Source: CAYVWB01 sp964455395 | GTDB lineage: Bacteria > Desulfobacterota > Desulfovibrionia > Desulfovibrionales > Desulfovibrionaceae | Assembly (NCBI GenBank): GCA_964455395.1 | Contig: CAYVWB010000052.1 | Coordinates: 1-31,477, forward strand | Direction of reading: 5' to 3' | DNA: 31,477 bases | In this document: positions 30,911-31,477 of the stretch, in pieces | Position numbering within the stretch: position 1 is the first letter of the stretch | How the letters are laid out: the number at the start of each line of letters is the position of its first letter | The notes under the pieces: model-generated | The model's database searches: none | Told to the model about the DNA's origin: nothing | What the model saw: the letters and a program-made list of their open reading frames with translations, nothing else | Translations under genes and position numbers: made by a program

Positions 30911-31064
30911 GCTGCAACCTCGAAGCCCCTCCACAAGACGACGCCTCGCATCACCGCGCGTACTCCGCCTTTCTGCGTGAAGGCCGCTTCCGCGCGAAGG
31001 CTGCGCATCAGCGTCCGCAGGGGCTCATCTAACGCGCACACTTTTTCCATCACGGAGCGCTTCC

Positions 31065-31477
31065 ATGCGAATCCTCTTTCGTGGTATACTGACCGGTTTG
31101 CTCCTCTGCGCCATGGCCCAACCCTTGACCGCCGCCACCGCGTGCGCTCCCGGCTTCACCCAGACCGGCGACGCCTCCTGGTACGGCGGCGTCTTCCACG
31201 GTCGACGCACGGCCAGCGGCGAACGCTTCGACAAGCACGCGCTGACCGCCGCGCACAAGACCCTGCCCATGGGCTCCCTCGTGCGGGTGGAGAATCTGCG
31301 CAACGGCTACTCCGTGGAAGTGCGCATCAACGACCGCGGCCCATACTGCGACGGTCGCATCATCGACCTTTCCCGTGAAGCCGCGGATGTCCTGGGCATC
31401 ATCCGCGCCGGCGAGGCCCCCGTGCGCATCACCGTGCTGGACGCCACCGCCCGCGACGCCGAACCACCCACCATCCG
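31065..31477 (+). CDS. rlpA: RlpA-like septal-ring lytic transglycosylase, N-terminal part
   Basis: The gene runs off the right edge; 137 codons are visible. An export signal (about 1-24) is followed by a double-psi beta-barrel domain with the RlpA signatures ASWYGGVFHGRRTASGE (37-53), AHKTLPMGSLVRV and the catalytic-site region RINDRGPYCDGRIIDLS (88-103, D90). RlpA cleaves peptidoglycan strands that lack stem peptides and often helps daughter-cell separation. A cysteine at 27 after ATA is a poor lipobox, so lipid attachment is uncertain. A C-terminal SPOR domain, found in many relatives, would lie outside the window. GGAG lies seven bases before the ATG. Confidence 0.9.
   Translation, partial: MRILFRGILTGLLLCAMAQPLTAATACAPGFTQTGDASWYGGVFHGRRTASGERFDKHALTAAHKTLPMGSLVRVENLRNGYSVEVRINDRGPYCDGRIIDLSREAADVLGIIRAGEAPVRITVLDATARDAEPPTI

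Overview
The window is one contiguous stretch of a G+C-rich bacterial chromosome with dense genes, mostly AGGAG-type ribosome binding sites, and no rRNA, insertion sequence or CRISPR array. The best guess is a Desulfovibrionales (sulfate-reducer-like) bacterium. The main reason is the right half, which reads on the minus strand thrS-infC-rpmI-rplT-pheS-pheT-merR-rpe-tkt-pgk; I recall this order from Desulfovibrio genomes. A class II photolyase and putative sigma-70 promoters of the TTGCCC/TAGGGT kind fit this. The assignment is inference, not a database result.

Layout. 1-5 kb: the start of a stand-alone AICAR-transformylase (PurH-like) gene on the minus strand, a small hypothetical gene, a periplasmic lytic transglycosylase (MltF type) on the minus strand, then purA and a DNA polymerase III delta-prime gene. 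5.1-7.3 kb: a tandem-receiver response regulator whose stop overlaps the start of a class II CPD photolyase. 7.5-8.6 kb: a minus-strand pair, HAD phosphatase then RidA. 8.7-12.2 kb: an AhpF-like thioredoxin reductase with two histidine-rich blocks, then an SDR-DUF2867 protein. 12.3-13.1 kb: a single low-G+C gene that looks like a putative AbiC-type abortive-infection membrane protein, with a perfect inverted repeat over its ribosome binding site. 13.1-17.8 kb: a YccF membrane protein, a SemiSWEET sugar transporter, a PAS histidine kinase, a membrane SpoIIE-type phosphatase and an orphan periplasmic solute-binding protein. 17.8-29.8 kb: the large translation/pentose-phosphate/glycolysis cluster on the minus strand, closed by a strong terminator after pgk and preceded by a tRNA-Val(GAC) gene with its own promoter. 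29.9-30.5 kb: about 600 bases with no recognised gene. 30.5-31.5 kb: a zinc-ribbon hypothetical gene, its terminator, a promoter and the start of an RlpA-like gene.

How the genes fit together. The AICAR-transformylase and PurA both serve purine synthesis, the second making adenylosuccinate from IMP. The minus-strand cluster couples aminoacyl-tRNA synthetases, initiation factor IF3 and two 50S proteins with Rpe, Tkt and Pgk, with a hairpin terminator between rplT and pheS that may set the ratio of the two halves. The sensory genes (tandem receiver, histidine kinase, SpoIIE phosphatase, solute-binding protein) have no visible partners here. The parts most worth a second look are the AbiC-like island with its palindromic control region, the histidine-rich reductase, the receiver-photolyase coupling, and the non-canonical AUA start of infC.
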